From Atherinomorus stipes (Eukaryota > Chordata > Actinopteri > Atheriniformes > Atherinidae): a DNA stretch of 64,000 bases. This document shows positions 47,284 through 58,413 of this stretch, in pieces. Location of the stretch: positions 62,001-126,000 of the forward strand of contig JALJCO010012648.1 in NCBI GenBank assembly GCA_023101725.1. The letters are read 5' to 3'. The translations under genes were made by a program, and so were the position numbers. The stretch's first letter is position 1. The number at the start of each line of letters is the position of its first letter. The notes beneath the pieces are model-generated. The model was not told the origin of the DNA and searched no databases. It saw only the letters and a program-made list of their open reading frames with translations.

Positions 47284-47461
47284 ATCTTCAGAGCTATGCA
47301 GCTGCAGGTGTTCCAGTATGACGCCTTTCATCAACATGCCCGTATGTTCACTGAGCCGGCGATTGTCCACCAGTGGACGTCTTCACAGAATGACATCCTA
47401 CAACGTCTCAGCATGGAGGGAAAGACCACTGTTGGTGGTGACACGAGGGCTGACTCTGCAG
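47284..47461 (+). pseudogene. Kolobok transposase core exon
   Basis: Follows TTTCTTTCCAG and ends at GCAG|GTATTT, 178 bp. The frame is open throughout: IFRAMQLQVFQYDAFHQHAR, MFTEPAIVHQWTSSQ, GGDTRADSAG. The last block corresponds to the G-D-x-R-x-D-S-P-G motif carrying an acidic catalytic residue in Kolobok/ISL2EU-type transposases, with Pro replaced by Ala. It is the best preserved exon of the element. The next exons (normally H-S-A-K-Y-G onward, with the remaining acidic residues) were not found. Confidence 0.75.
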
Positions 47462-48361
47462 GTATTTTTATGATCCCCCATGTTCTGCTGCAGTTGCTAA
47501 AGAATGGAAAAAACTGGACGCAAATGTTTTAGTTTTTCTGATGAAAGAACAGTCTCCGCTTTCTTGTGATAGTTCTGGTGTTTACTTCGGCATAGCACAC
47601 AGTATTCTGTGGCTCTCCAAAAATCAGTGAAAATATTTAGAAATCTTGGCAACATGGAGCTCTCTGCTCTGAAAACGTCTGACAGTTAATGAGTTAAGTG
47701 CACCAAATTTATTTGTATTCATCTATTCGTTTTTTGCCTTAAATTTTGGGGCAAATGAAATAAATCCTGGGCCACTATTTTTGTGGTCACTGAATAGGTC
47801 TGTATTTGACACAGGCATTGACATTAGACAGGCTTCTTGATTATTTTTACACAGATTCTTTCACAATTCGAGATGGAAAACACTGAGTGATTATTTGAAC
47901 TGGATTACATTTTATGTTCTGGTTATTATACTGCAGTGTGAAATGAAGTGTTGCATTTGATGGTCATAAAATTGTTTTGAGAGCCGTCATCTGCACTCAA
48001 ACCAAATTACAAAACTAATAACTAGTTTTGTTTTGTTTTTTTTTGTTTTTTTTTTAAAGTATTCAGTTAATTGAAGTATTCCAGTAACTGAGAGTAATTT
48101 GGTGACATGTTTTCTCCTCTTATTTAGGAACATCCTCATTGTTCAAATTGGAGAAAGTCATGTTGAACAAGTGAATCCTGAAAGCTGGAAAAAATGAGTT
48201 CCCCCCCCCCCCACCAGTGGAGGTGTTCCAGTGTCATCCTTCGTTTTGCACTAAAGAATGTGGTTTTTCCTTGGAATGCTGTGCAGGTAAAGATAATGGA
48301 GCAAGCTCTGATAAATCTTAGCATGTGCACATTGTCAGTATAACATTTTCTTTATCTCTAG

Positions 48362-48484
48362 ACTCTACCTGGGGGGTCTGTACTACTGTACTACTACAAG
48401 CCAAAAATCCTGCAGGAGAACCAGTCTTCAGAGGGCAAGAAGAGAGGGTGTGTGGATAAACCAGTGAAGACTGAGCCACTTTTT
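48362..48484 (+). pseudogene. Kolobok transposase C-terminal exon 1
   Basis: Between CTCTAG and a GTAAGT donor. One frame is open across the exon, with GKKRGCVDKPVKTEPLF resembling the V-x-K-P-V-K-x-E-P-x-F stretch near the C terminus of these transposases. Confidence 0.5.
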
Positions 48485-48655
48485 GTAAGTTTGAAATGCT
48501 TTATTTTGTTTCCAAATACAGAAATGCAAAGTTTTAGTTATTTACATCATTTACAAAACAGAAATCATTTACAGAATCTAAAGAAAACGCTGTAAAGTGA
48601 AATCAAGAGAACTTTCAAAATGTTTGTGTCCCATGTGCACACAAACAAAATGTAA

Positions 48656-48673
48656 CCCCCCCCCCCCCCCCCC
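48656..48673. repeat. Poly-C tract, 18 C
   Basis: Just upstream of the last recognisable transposase exon. A second C12 run is at 48201-48212. Confidence 0.9.
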
Positions 48674-48695
48674 TCTTTGTACCTTTTGAAAAATC

Positions 48696-48824
48696 TTTGT
48701 GGACCCAGTGTCTTACACGGCGATGAAGATTCCCATCCTGAGAGACCTGCGAGCAGAGTGTGCGACCAGATGGGGGGTCATCGCAAGCTATGCGTCTCGC
48801 TTCAATCGAGGGGGGGAAGCTTGA
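48696..48824 (+). pseudogene. Kolobok transposase C-terminal exon 2
   Basis: The frame reads FVDPVSYTAMKIPILRDLRA then VIASYASRFNRGGEA and stops at TGA (48822-48824). The order V-D-P-x-P-Y, I-P-I-x-x-x-L and S-R-F matches the C-terminal region of fish Kolobok-type transposases. No clear acceptor AG precedes it, perhaps replaced by the poly-C tract. Confidence 0.6.
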
Positions 48825-49488
48825 ATCCTTCATGCCGGCCCTCTGGAACCGGAAATTCACCACACATGCTGGAACAACTACCAGTGCTCTCTGTCCAAGG
48901 AAGCCCCGACACCATCGGACAAAGCTTCAGTATCACATGTACCTGAATCACCTGGGGAGCAAAAACAAGTGTCATAAAACATTTCTTATTTTACATTTTT
49001 ACATGCAGGTGTTGAAGCCCAAAGGCAACTTTTAGCAAACACTTTTGAACTGTAATCTCCTGAAATATTTATATATTCATAGTTTTCTGATTTATTTATT
49101 TTACCATGTGAATGTTTTCTACTTTTATATAACTGTTTAACTTTTTCGTACTCCTTTATGTTGAGGAAAAAGAACACTGATGCTGCTTTTGTCTTTTACA
49201 AATAAATGTATTATTCAATAAATTTGTTTTATTTCAAAGATCATATGTGAATGCAAACAAAGCTATAATGTCTGAACAAGATGGTTTATAAGTTTAGCTA
49301 TAACTATACTAGTTTGTGGTATGACTGTTATGCCCACTGAAATATGACTTGATAGCATGAAGTCACAAATTCATTTTTAATTGGGGGACATTGAGAGATT
49401 GTTCAGATAAACCTGCCAACTTACTTCTCTATGGGCTACATGCTCAACTCCACTACTTCCTGAAATTATTAGTGCTCCTCTGTTTCAT

Positions 49489-49596
49489 GTCTTTCATTAC
49501 TGGACAAACTGATTAATCCAAGTTTGCCTGATCTCAGCTACCATGACAACGATGGTCAGACACCTGGATTAATCAGTTTGTCCAATAATGAAAGAC
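49489..49596. mobile_element. Short palindromic MITE, copy 2
   Basis: 108 bp related to 40351-40461 (GTCTTTCATTACTGGACAAA and inverse). Here the symmetry extends further, with CACTACTTCCTGAA at 49451-49464 and its exact complement at 49615-49628. Confidence 0.8.
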
Positions 49597-50585
49597 GGGA
49601 AAAGTTGCAGTAAATTCAGGAAGTAGTGATGTGCATAAAGCCCGTTCTTTGATCTGTAAACGGCCATGATCTGCTCTGTAATGTAGCATTCCTGATGTAA
49701 AGAGCAGGGATTCAGCTAACAGGCTCTAAAAGGTGGTCCAACATACGGGTCATATGGTCCTCTACCTGCTGCATCTGTCTCAGAACCTATAGGGTAACAT
49801 TTATAAGGTAAGTGTTGATGTGGAGAACAAAATCATGCAAGTCAAATTGTGGCCAAAACTTTATTAGCTGTGGTATTTCCTGACAGACATTCTCCTGCTC
49901 TGTAGGCATCGTTGCACAATTTCCACATGAGCAGCACCTATAATGCACACCATAAAATATGAAATATTAAACAGGATTATTCCTGGATTATATTAGGTTA
50001 CTTATTAACATTTAAAAAGAAACCATCTTGAATTAGCAACTGTAGTTGAGACTGAAGAATGTTGAGGAAATAGTGTTTGCAGTGATCATAAAACAGATGC
50101 AAGCTGCAATAATTACTGTAAAATAACTATTACAGGATGTACGGACAATTTGTAGTTTGCTTTTCTTCCAAAAACATCAAACAGCAGAATGGCCTGAATT
50201 CTGATAAATGAGTAGCAGTGGATGATTACAGCTAGATAATTATTGATTAAAAACATAGTGATGGTGAACTGTAGTGTCATAACTCAGACTGTGGGTAATG
50301 CAGTGTGACGAAGGTTCGTAGCTCAATCAGAATTGTGTTTTATTCTCCAGCATTAGATTTGCTGTTTCTCTGAGAAACACTTGGCGTTTTCAGGTTTTGT
50401 ACTTTTCAGTGGGCATAACAAAGAGCCGAATATATGCACAATTTTTACTTTTTATTCTTTTTTTTAACGAAAAAACGAGGCAATATCGCGTTGTACTGGC
50501 GTTTTAAACTTTTACCCATTCAATAGACAACAAAAGAACACTATTCTCCGTCGGGGGAAAAACGTTTAAAAACATCAAACCTTAC

Positions 50586-50723
50586 CGTTCAGAAACTGCA
50601 TTTCCACTTCTTCCTCTTCCTCTTCCTCTTCTTGCTGCTCCTCTCCTTCAGCTTCAGATTCGGGATCAAATATATCCGTTTGGAGTCTTTGTTTTGGGCA
50701 ATCGGACTATTTCTAGCAGCCAT
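50586..50723 (-). pseudogene. Possible first exon of a second, opposing Kolobok gene
   Basis: On the minus strand an ATG at 50723 begins MAARNSPIAQNKDSKRIY but stops after 44 codons. A frame shifted by one reads DIFDPESEAEGEE followed by a Glu run and VEMQFLN, up to a GTAAGG donor at 50585. An acidic leader of this kind starts a recurrent fish transposon-associated protein family, which I recall only loosely. The ATG and acidic part are out of frame, so the gene is broken or my start is wrong. Confidence 0.35.
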
Positions 50724-50989
50724 TATAACAGACGCTGGTTGTCATGGTTGCGGGCTGGTGGGGGCGCGGCCTTCGAGCGGGGCGGGGGCGTGGAAAGCAG
50801 CAGCTCATTACATATTAAGTAGGGCACCAAAACAGCTTGGCCAGCAGAGGGCTGAATAAGGGGGTTTCTGGTGCATGCTGTCTGCCTAATCTGAGAGGGA
50901 TTTTCCTGCACAAATGGCAAATACATGTTCTGGGGGCCTTATTGTTAATATATTTACTTTCAAATTGCACCATAATATTGGACCTTTAA

Positions 50990-51861
50990 CAAAGAGTCTA
51001 AACGAAAGTTTAAGCCGCTTTCTAACTCAGGTTTTTCAGGCAAATTTCAAATGAGGTCCAACACGAATAATATCCATGTTTTAACAAGAAAAATGCCGTT
51101 TCCGGGTGATGACTCCCTTGCCAAGTTAGTGTAATCGTGATAGAAATATAACACAGCAACGCAGTGTCGGTATTTTTTTATTCGTCATCAAAATACAGAT
51201 TTATACAATAAAATTTAAAACACAACGATCTCTGTTTCGTTAGGTTACTTTACATTTTTATGAATGATATGAGTGCAAGTTTGGCCACAGACTGCAATAC
51301 ATAACACAGGCTTTTTGCTGGTTGCAAAAATGTTTGTAAACGGGAAACCCATCTATAGTACAGTTGACTACGGATACCTGTTTAGTTAAAAAAAGGCAGA
51401 GTATCTGGGATTTAGGCCGAGCTAAAGTTGATGCGTATTCACACATCACTCGTGCCACATTTCAGGTCGATGCAAGCCGCTGCAGATGGCTTATAACCTT
51501 TTTTTGAGTTTTTATCTCACCCTCACGATCTGCTTTTTCTGTTGTTTGTTTTTGTACTTGTGTTTTTTACACTGTGCAAATAAAAAAAAAGGGGGGGGGG
51601 TGTTTACAGCATAGTTTTTAAAGCTATGTGTAAAGATGGTGTGTCTTGTGTGATCTTCCATCCTCGATCCGCTCCATAATCTCTGTTCATGTTTTTCTAA
51701 ATAGTCTTGCTCATCATCTTCAGAATGTATGTAATTATTTCTGACTGCTCGGGTTTTTTCTGCATTGCTCTATTTGTGTAAAGACAAAAGTTCAGGTACA
51801 AATTAACTTTAGAGAGCTCTGTGATTGTGTGATGGTCTGGCTGGTTTTGGCAGCACTCTGT
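50990..51861. other. Unassigned sequence
   Basis: No gene recognised. A G10 run lies at 51591-51600. TTTCCGGGTGATGACTCC (about 51099) also occurs near 3268. Confidence 0.4.
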
Positions 51862-52442
51862 GGGAGGATAGCTCAGGGGGATGAACAACGGGCTGAAAAA
51901 CAACTCCCTGGAAGGATGGATGGGATCTTTCAGCTCTGAGATCAAACTTTCTCACTTCTTCAGCGTTAAACTGAACGAGTGAAAATGATCCCAGTGAAAA
52001 CATCACTTGTCTAGAGGAATAGCTCAGTCAGTGAGGAGGAAGCTCTGAAATCAGGAGGTTCTGGGTTCAAATCTGGTTATTTTCAGCTCTCAAAGTGAAA
52101 AGAAAACAAATCAACCAGAACCAAGACCAGTATGAAATGTCTATGAGATGTCACTGATGGTGTAGTGGGTTTGGTGAAGGACTGGTTGTCTGCAGTGGGG
52201 CAGCAGCTGGTTCAATCCTCACCAGGACCTGGCTCATATGGACCCATTCAACTTGTTTCATGATGGACTGAAACAGCAGAGGGTCAGTCCTACCGGGGCA
52301 TTTCTACTCTACATACTAACTCTGTTGTGGCAGAGCATCTGTAGCTTGATAGCTCAGCTAGAAAGTCATTAGCTCAGCTCAGTCCTAGAAAGTCAGCTTG
52401 TTGGTTTCCAGTCAGTTCTCCATCACCCTGAGCTATCCTCCC
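51862..52442. repeat. tRNA-like modules between inverted ends
   Basis: The outer ends GGGAGGATAGCTCAGGG (51862-51878) and CCCTGAGCTATCCTCCC (52426-52442) are perfect 17-bp inverted copies. Box-A-like TAGCTCAG motifs occur near 51868, 52018 and 52348. Box-B-like motifs are GGGTTCAAATCTGG near 52070 and GGTTCAATCCTC near 52210. The 52018-52080 unit has the A-to-B spacing of a tRNA, but its stems do not pair properly. I read this as a diverged tRNA-derived repeat, not functional tRNA genes. Confidence 0.5.
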
Positions 52443-53117
52443 TCAAAGCCCTGCCACTGGACCAAACTGGGAGGTGTAACCAGGCGAACTCAAGCGTACC
52501 TAACTGCAGTTACAATGACCGATAAGGACGCCGCAGTACATCCAATCCATACAAGAAGTCTCCAGCAGAAGTTAGTTAAACATAGCCAAGAGTATCTATC
52601 TGCGGCTTGCAAACAGATGTTTATGGTGCAGTTGGGGGGTTAGGGTTGGGGTTAGTAACCTGGAGATGAAACTTCCGATTGGGACTTTTGGCGTGGATTG
52701 GATATATGGCAACGTATCATGACTGCAATTGGGTCCCTCTCGGAGAACCGGCTGGGAAAGATTTCTTTTGTTCCTTTTTTTTAGTATAAATTTTATTGAA
52801 TGACAAATTCAGCAAAGATATACACAATGATTAATATTTCTTTAAAAAATACAATCACAAATCAGAGATGTAAAATGAGCACACACACGCACATTCTGTT
52901 AAAGGGACTTGAGGCAAGATTAAGAAACGAAACTCCCGACTGGCGCTTCAGGTAACTGCAGCCACGAGCCAAGCCGTCACGGGAGCACAAACTGAAGCTA
53001 CAATGTTGTTTACTAACCTTTTTCTTTGTAGTTACACTTTTTAGTGTCTTTCAGTTGATCTGGATCGTTTGCTGACAGCAGAAGAATCCATAACGATCGC
53101 TTACAGTGTTTGAATTT
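52443..53117. other. Unassigned; fragment of palindromic repeat
   Basis: TATCTATCTGCGGCTTGCAA near 52592 relates to the repeat at 20962-21140; GGGGTTAGGGTTGGGGTTAG follows. Otherwise nothing is recognised. Confidence 0.35.
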
Positions 53118-53125
53118 ACCGCGAC

Positions 53126-55381
53126 TAGGAATGTATACAATGGCGTAATTTCCACGGGGGATAGGGGGTTCTAACCCCCCAATAATCAGATCCAGGTAAT
53201 ATAACCCCCCTAAAAAAGATAACACAACTTGGATTTAATAATAACATTAATGATCTTTTATGAACATCTTGTTAATTCTTTTTATTAGCTACAATATTTT
53301 CCAGCAAAACAACAACATCTTTAATCATTAGGTATTGTAACGCACCCCCCTCCCTATTCCCCCGTCGAGTATTTGGTATTAGCCATACCAGCTGCTTTCT
53401 ACCTTATTGCTGTGTTTGATGGATGGAGGGAAACTGAAGACCAACAGTAGGCCTAATGTGAAGAAGAAAAAGGTGGACAGACAACATGAGTCATTGTTGA
53501 TCAACATCAACCGTTAATAATAATAATAATAAAAAAAGAAAACTGATTGGCCAAAGAGAGGTAAATACATGCACATGTGCGTCTTCATCTGTGTGCTCCA
53601 TCAGCGCGCGGACAGAGCGCACGTCGGAAAACACACTAGCCACTTCAAAGCAGACAAACACAAGTGTTAGGCTACTCTCTACCAGAGACCAGGATGTGGT
53701 CAGGTGTATTTAAGAAGAACTGAAGCTCCCCAAAGTTCTGTTGGAATATTGATTTCATTATTAACTTTCTAACGAATCCCTCATGGTAGTTATCCCTGTT
53801 AGGCTGATGCTAAGATTGTTATTTCCCAGCTGTCTGTGAACGCAGCACAACTCCGAAGCTGCAAGTTTCACCGTTTTAATCGCCTTCTTCTCCTGGTCGC
53901 GTGCCCATGGACGTAAACTGGATCAGTACATGATCCGTGCTGAAGTTTAGAAATGCAGATGAAGAGAAGAAATCCAAACCCCACAAAAAGCTCCCAAAGT
54001 TGTTGTTTGCTTGTTTGTTTGTTTGTTTTTAATGCCGTGACGTTTCGGGCGTTCTTGACTTTATCCTGTATTTCACTTTCATCCAGCACCCAGTGCTCAC
54101 TATCTGGGATGTGCGTGATTTACTTCTGTATGAACTTTAGAAATGCGACGTGACTTCACAGCGTTCAGTTGTCACGTGATTATTTAGTTTATTAATTATA
54201 ATAACTATTTATTATATCATGTTTCAGTAATGGGGAGGTTACCTCTTACAGGTGCATGAACACTCTGCACTTTAAGGTTGTTCATGCAGTCTGAGCATGT
54301 TTTGAAATTAAATGTATTAATTAATATTAGATTATTATGGGCTACTTCTAGCCCATGTTACCATGTCTCTATTCCAGCACAGAGGGGGTCACTGGCCGTC
54401 ATTCTCACATCCCCAAAAGACATGTTGGCACTTGAAAATTTAGCCCTTTAAGATCCCGTGATGTAAAGGGCAGGTCAATGTATTATTATAACTTTTTTAA
54501 ATTATTTTTGACTTCACAACATGAACATAATTTGGGTCTAAGTGAGAACTAATTGTGGAACCTTGTGTCATATTTATATATTTGATAAATATTAAAAGAT
54601 ATAGTAATGCAAAGCTAACAGTAACATATTTGTTCAAGAAGCAGTTTAATGCTTTCCTGCATGGATGTCTTTGATGTATGTGTTTGACTTTATAGGAAAG
54701 TTCACAGTTCAAGTTTTAATTCCATTAAAGTAAGAAAGTACATCAGCCAGCAGTATGTATAATATAACTGTTCACTTTCCTGTAATGGGGCTGATTATGG
54801 TGGTGAAAAGTAAAAAACTAAGTTTCCAATTTATCCAAAAGGAAAAAGGAAAAGTATCACAATATACTGTATCTGTTATACAGACACCAAATGACCCTGA
54901 CTCGTTTTACAAATGCAAATAATTAAATAAGGAAATAAACAGGCAAAGAATCCGACCCCCCCAATGATGGACCCAAAGTTACGCCCTTGGATGTATATCG
55001 TTATGATTTTATCGATACCGATACCAATATTGATACTCCTTATCGAAACCGGTATTTATCGATTCCCTTATTGATACTATAACATAATTTAGAGTAAATA
55101 ATAAAGACATTACAAGATGTTAAAAGATCCAGTGGTGGAGAACATTTGTTCAGAAGGTGTTGAAGAATTCTGGACATAAAGGTAGGTGAAGGACAGCTGG
55201 GAGAATAAGGGAATTGTGTCTGTCTTATTCCATCTCTGTAATTATTTGACTGTGTAATGATAACTTGATGGTTAGGTAGATGTGCAAAAAGTATCGTTTG
55301 TTCAGAATCTTACCGGTACCCTGGTATCGTTAAGATTAGGAACCGGTACCAAACAATACCGGTACTCGGTATACATCCCTA
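53126..55381. mobile_element. hAT MITE D (TAGGGATGTATA type), interrupted
   Basis: Flanking 8-mers ACCGCGAC (53118-53125) and ACTGCGAC (55382-55389) match at seven of eight positions. Ends are TAGGAATGTATA (left, resuming TATCGTTATGATTTTATCGA after the insertion) and, reverse-complemented, TAGGGATGTATACCGAGTAC. Only about 0.4 kb once hAT A copy 2 is removed. The interior is rich in GGTACCGGT and TATCGATACC, seen in a widespread fish MITE. Confidence 0.8.
53138..54989. mobile_element. hAT A, copy 2 (without hAT B)
   Basis: Duplications AATGTATA (53130-53137) and GATGTATA (54990-54997), seven of eight matching, lie 12 bp inside the left end of MITE D. Aligns with hAT A copy 1 throughout. At about 54080 it shows the uninterrupted CATCCAGCACC where copy 1 holds hAT B, and it has C5 in place of C100. 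Confidence 0.9.
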
Positions 55382-55389
55382 ACTGCGAC

Positions 55390-56062
55390 CGTCTTCTTCC
55401 TGTATCAAAACTGCGGATGTAGCGTCGTTTGACGTCATGTCCGCAGGACACCGAATTACAGCGCATTTTGCAGCACACAGCCTGTTCAAGGCAACGGAGA
55501 GAGACGTGGGTGGAAACGTTATTTTTGGTATTTAGCGCTTCATCACCCATTAGTATAAAAAAAAAAAGAAACATGCATGTTTGTTTTTTTAAAAATTCCC
55601 ACCTCTACTACCTTTAAAGAAGGGAAAGTCTGGCGTCCCTGATTTGGTTGCAGACCCTGGATAAGATGAAGAAAATGGATTGGTGGATTTCAGCAGTGAA
55701 TTGACACAAACACAAAATTTCATTTTCATAGTTTATGAAGAACTTTTTCTCATAAACTTGGTCAACTGAATGTAAACTGTCCAGTTTGCTGTTCACATTT
55801 TTCCGACTAAAACCACAGACAGGATGAAGCTGTGATTTCTCCTGTTGCTAAAAAATGCAGCAAATGCACGAAATATCATGCAAAAGTTTTCATCCAAACG
55901 GGTGAGGAGAAAACGCTGCGCAGGGAAAACATGAAGTCGACAGAAACCGGTGCACGAAGAAGGTTTGATGAAAACCCTGAGTTGTTTAACCCTAAAATTC
56001 GGGAAACTGAGTTTTCCGTAACACAAAGGTAGGTAACTCAACCCAGGAAAAGAGGAGTAACT
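55390..56062. other. Unassigned sequence
   Basis: No gene or named repeat recognised. Confidence 0.4.
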
Positions 56063-57436
56063 AGCCTGTTGTACGAAGAGGGGGAACTTAAACCCCTCGG
56101 TCAGTTACCATGGTAACAGACTCTCTGAAACTGACCTGATGGGGGAGCAGGTTAGTGTGGAGAAACCTTGAGTTTCACGCTGTCTCCGCCCACTTTTAGC
56201 CACACTCACCGTTTCTTTTCCTCATTCATTCATTCAGTCAGCGGTGAGTTTTGGTCTTAAATAAAACATGTTAAAAATAAATCAGAGTCTGTAGGTTACA
56301 GACGTGTTCTTTCGATAAGAATTTCATGGATGAAGATGCAGCATTTCTATGGAGAGTTAAACATTCGGAGATCATTATCAGACCACAGATAGAAGTTCTT
56401 TTATTTCCTGACAGTTGTCATTTCTAGTGTTACAGTTTCACATCACAGTCATTCATCTACATACAAGCTGATCCTCTGTACATTTATAATATCACTGGCC
56501 GTATGTGACAGTTGGAGGTCTTGTCTCTGTTTCTGAGAGATGGTTTGTCCTAATTATTTGACCATTAAACTGTTTCTATCTCTGGGTAAATGGGAAAGGT
56601 TGATGTCTGTCATGCAGAAAGTTGTGGTTCGATCCCAGATGTGACCTTTTTCATGTTGCCAAACGCTTTCCCCTCTAAGCAGATAGGTTATTGTTTATTG
56701 CCCTGCGTTTTTTCGCAAATAGATTTTTTTTTTCTTTTGTTGGAGATGTAGGGCATTTGAGAAATGTCACGGATATATTTCATCCTAATGCTAACGACAA
56801 AAGTGTTTCTCCCCACGAGATCGCACCCAAGTTAAAAGGGGGGAGGGGGGGGGGGGGGGGGGGGAACCCGGCGGGCCCCCCCTTAAATAAAATGGCTGCA
56901 ATAAAAGTACAGAGCTGGAATTGAACACCAGCCTCCCCAGTAAAAGGTAGATGCGCAGACCATTCGACCAAATAGGCATCTGTAAAGACCAGCTGGAATC
57001 ATACTGACAGCATCTCAGACTGTCTTGTTACCATTAAACAGTTCTATTTTATGACATCGTTGTGATTGTAAAGGACAGCATTTAAACGTAAATATTCTCC
57101 CACGCCGTCATTCTTTTTTTTTTTTCCAATTGCAGCAGCAGCAGGTCAAACTCGCCATATGAGGCTTGAGAAATTCGTTCCATTCAATGGCGAGCGCAGC
57201 CCCACCTTTGCATCTACGTTGCCATGGTGACTCATCGAATCGGTGCTCAATTGATGCTGGCTTTTTATCATGGTAGAGCATGTGTAAAACCCCGGGTTGA
57301 ACTACCCGGAGTTGATTAAACCAACTCAAATCAGCTGTTCTGGGGCTGAAAACTCAGAGTTTTGAATCTCCGAGTAGATCAACTCAGAGTTCAGGGTTAC
57401 ACTCAGAGTTTGTTGAACCTGCTTCGTGCAACAGAC
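56063..57436. mobile_element. Probable PIF/Harbinger-like relic
   Basis: The left end GCCTGTTGTACGAAGAGGGG and the right end, reverse-complemented, GTCTGTTGCACGAAGCAGG, share an inverted terminal pattern. The right end is preceded by repeated AACTCAGAGTT motifs, as in a common fish Harbinger. No clean 3-bp duplication is visible. A tRNA-like stretch on the minus strand (56895-56985) and a G20 tract (56845-56864) lie inside. No transposase recognised. Confidence 0.45.
56845..56864. repeat. Poly-G tract, 20 G
   Basis: Preceded by AAGGGGGGA. Frames with poly-Pro or poly-Gly through it are artefacts. Confidence 0.9.
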
Positions 57437-57449
57437 CCCAGGAGTCTTC

Positions 57450-58413
57450 TTGCTGTGAACAGGTCTGCAGGTCCAGTCCACCGGGAACCGACTCCATGAG
57501 CAGACGCCTCCAGCGTGGTTCACGTATGAACTGGGATGGTTAGATCCTGAACTTTGGGATGAACAGCAGTTATGTGACAGTGAAAGAATGAAACATCGTT
57601 TTTTAGCTTCAGTCTCGACATCAGAAAATCAGGTTTTCACATTTTCTACTTTTGGACTTTTTCCTTCTACTGTTGCTCCACACGTGTCTGAGCAGCAACA
57701 ACAGGAGAGAGGCTGCTGGAACTGCTGATGGAGGTTCAGAAAAGGTGTTCGGGTATCCCATCCCGCTGAGAAGAAGCCATCATACAGTAGCAGTTCCAGT
57801 TCCAGTCCAGTATGACTAAGTCTCGCCATAAATCAACTACAGTGGCAACGAGTGTGATTTAACATTTGTTTCCTTCCAGCACTCTCAGAGACTCCTCCAG
57901 GACTTTAATTATTCTATAAAGAAACAGAAGCCCAAAACTTGACATGTTTTTCTCCTCAGTTGCTCTTTTAAGACTTGATTTCTGCATGAAGAAGAAAACT
58001 TTTACCCTGATTGTTCCTCAATTATTCTCCTTTAAGATTAAAGTTTAACTAGTGACATCTGTCTGAAGACCGACCATAAACTGAAACACTAAAAAATATT
58101 TCAGTAATCATTACGAGGCAGGAGAGCGGGACAAAATCTGCAAGATGTATATGAACATTCACCCACTTTTAAAGGAGTTAGTTATTAATCTTCCAACTTT
58201 CTCATGTTAATTAAAGGACAGTTACATGTATGAAACAACAGAACGAGATCATCTTCACTACTTTCCGGACTATTGAGCGCATCTGAATACAAACCGCACC
58301 ACCGGAAAATGAGATGTGTACATATACTGCACAGGCTGTGTCCACATTGTAGCACGAGATATTTACACAGAAATCTTTTTAAACTCTGAAGTAAATAGTC
58401 TACCAGTAACATT
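57450..58413. other. Unassigned; CCGGACTATT fragment near the end
   Basis: CCGGACTATTGAGCGCATCT at about 58265 resembles the fish repeat that reads CCGGACTATAAGGCGCA. Nothing else is recognised. Confidence 0.4.

Larger units (their letters stand above)
44227..50985 (+). mobile_element. Kolobok DNA transposon, 6.76 kb, decayed
   Basis: TTAA duplications at 44223-44226 and 50986-50989. Terminal repeats AGGTCCCATATTATG and, reverse-complemented, AGGTCCAATATTATG (14 of 15). Inside, the plus strand keeps exons of a THAP-finger transposase in the right order: THAP, linker, core and C terminus. A possible second gene faces it from the right end (50586-50723, minus). The middle of the catalytic region was not found. 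Other insertions include a MITE-like block within an exon (about 46195-46530), a 37-bp minisatellite in an intron and a short palindromic MITE (49489-49596). Family naming rests on TTAA plus the THAP-containing transposase. Confidence 0.85.

Noticed and set aside
46554..47532. Long plus-strand open frames of 202-321 codons
   Set aside because: They run through the 37-bp minisatellite, which is stop-free in all three frames, and only the 47284-47461 end is real transposase coding sequence.
56895..56985. Possible tRNA gene on the minus strand
   Set aside because: Box-B-like TGTTCAATTCC and a plausible arm are present, but the T loop and spacing do not fit a functional tRNA, and it sits inside a transposon relic.
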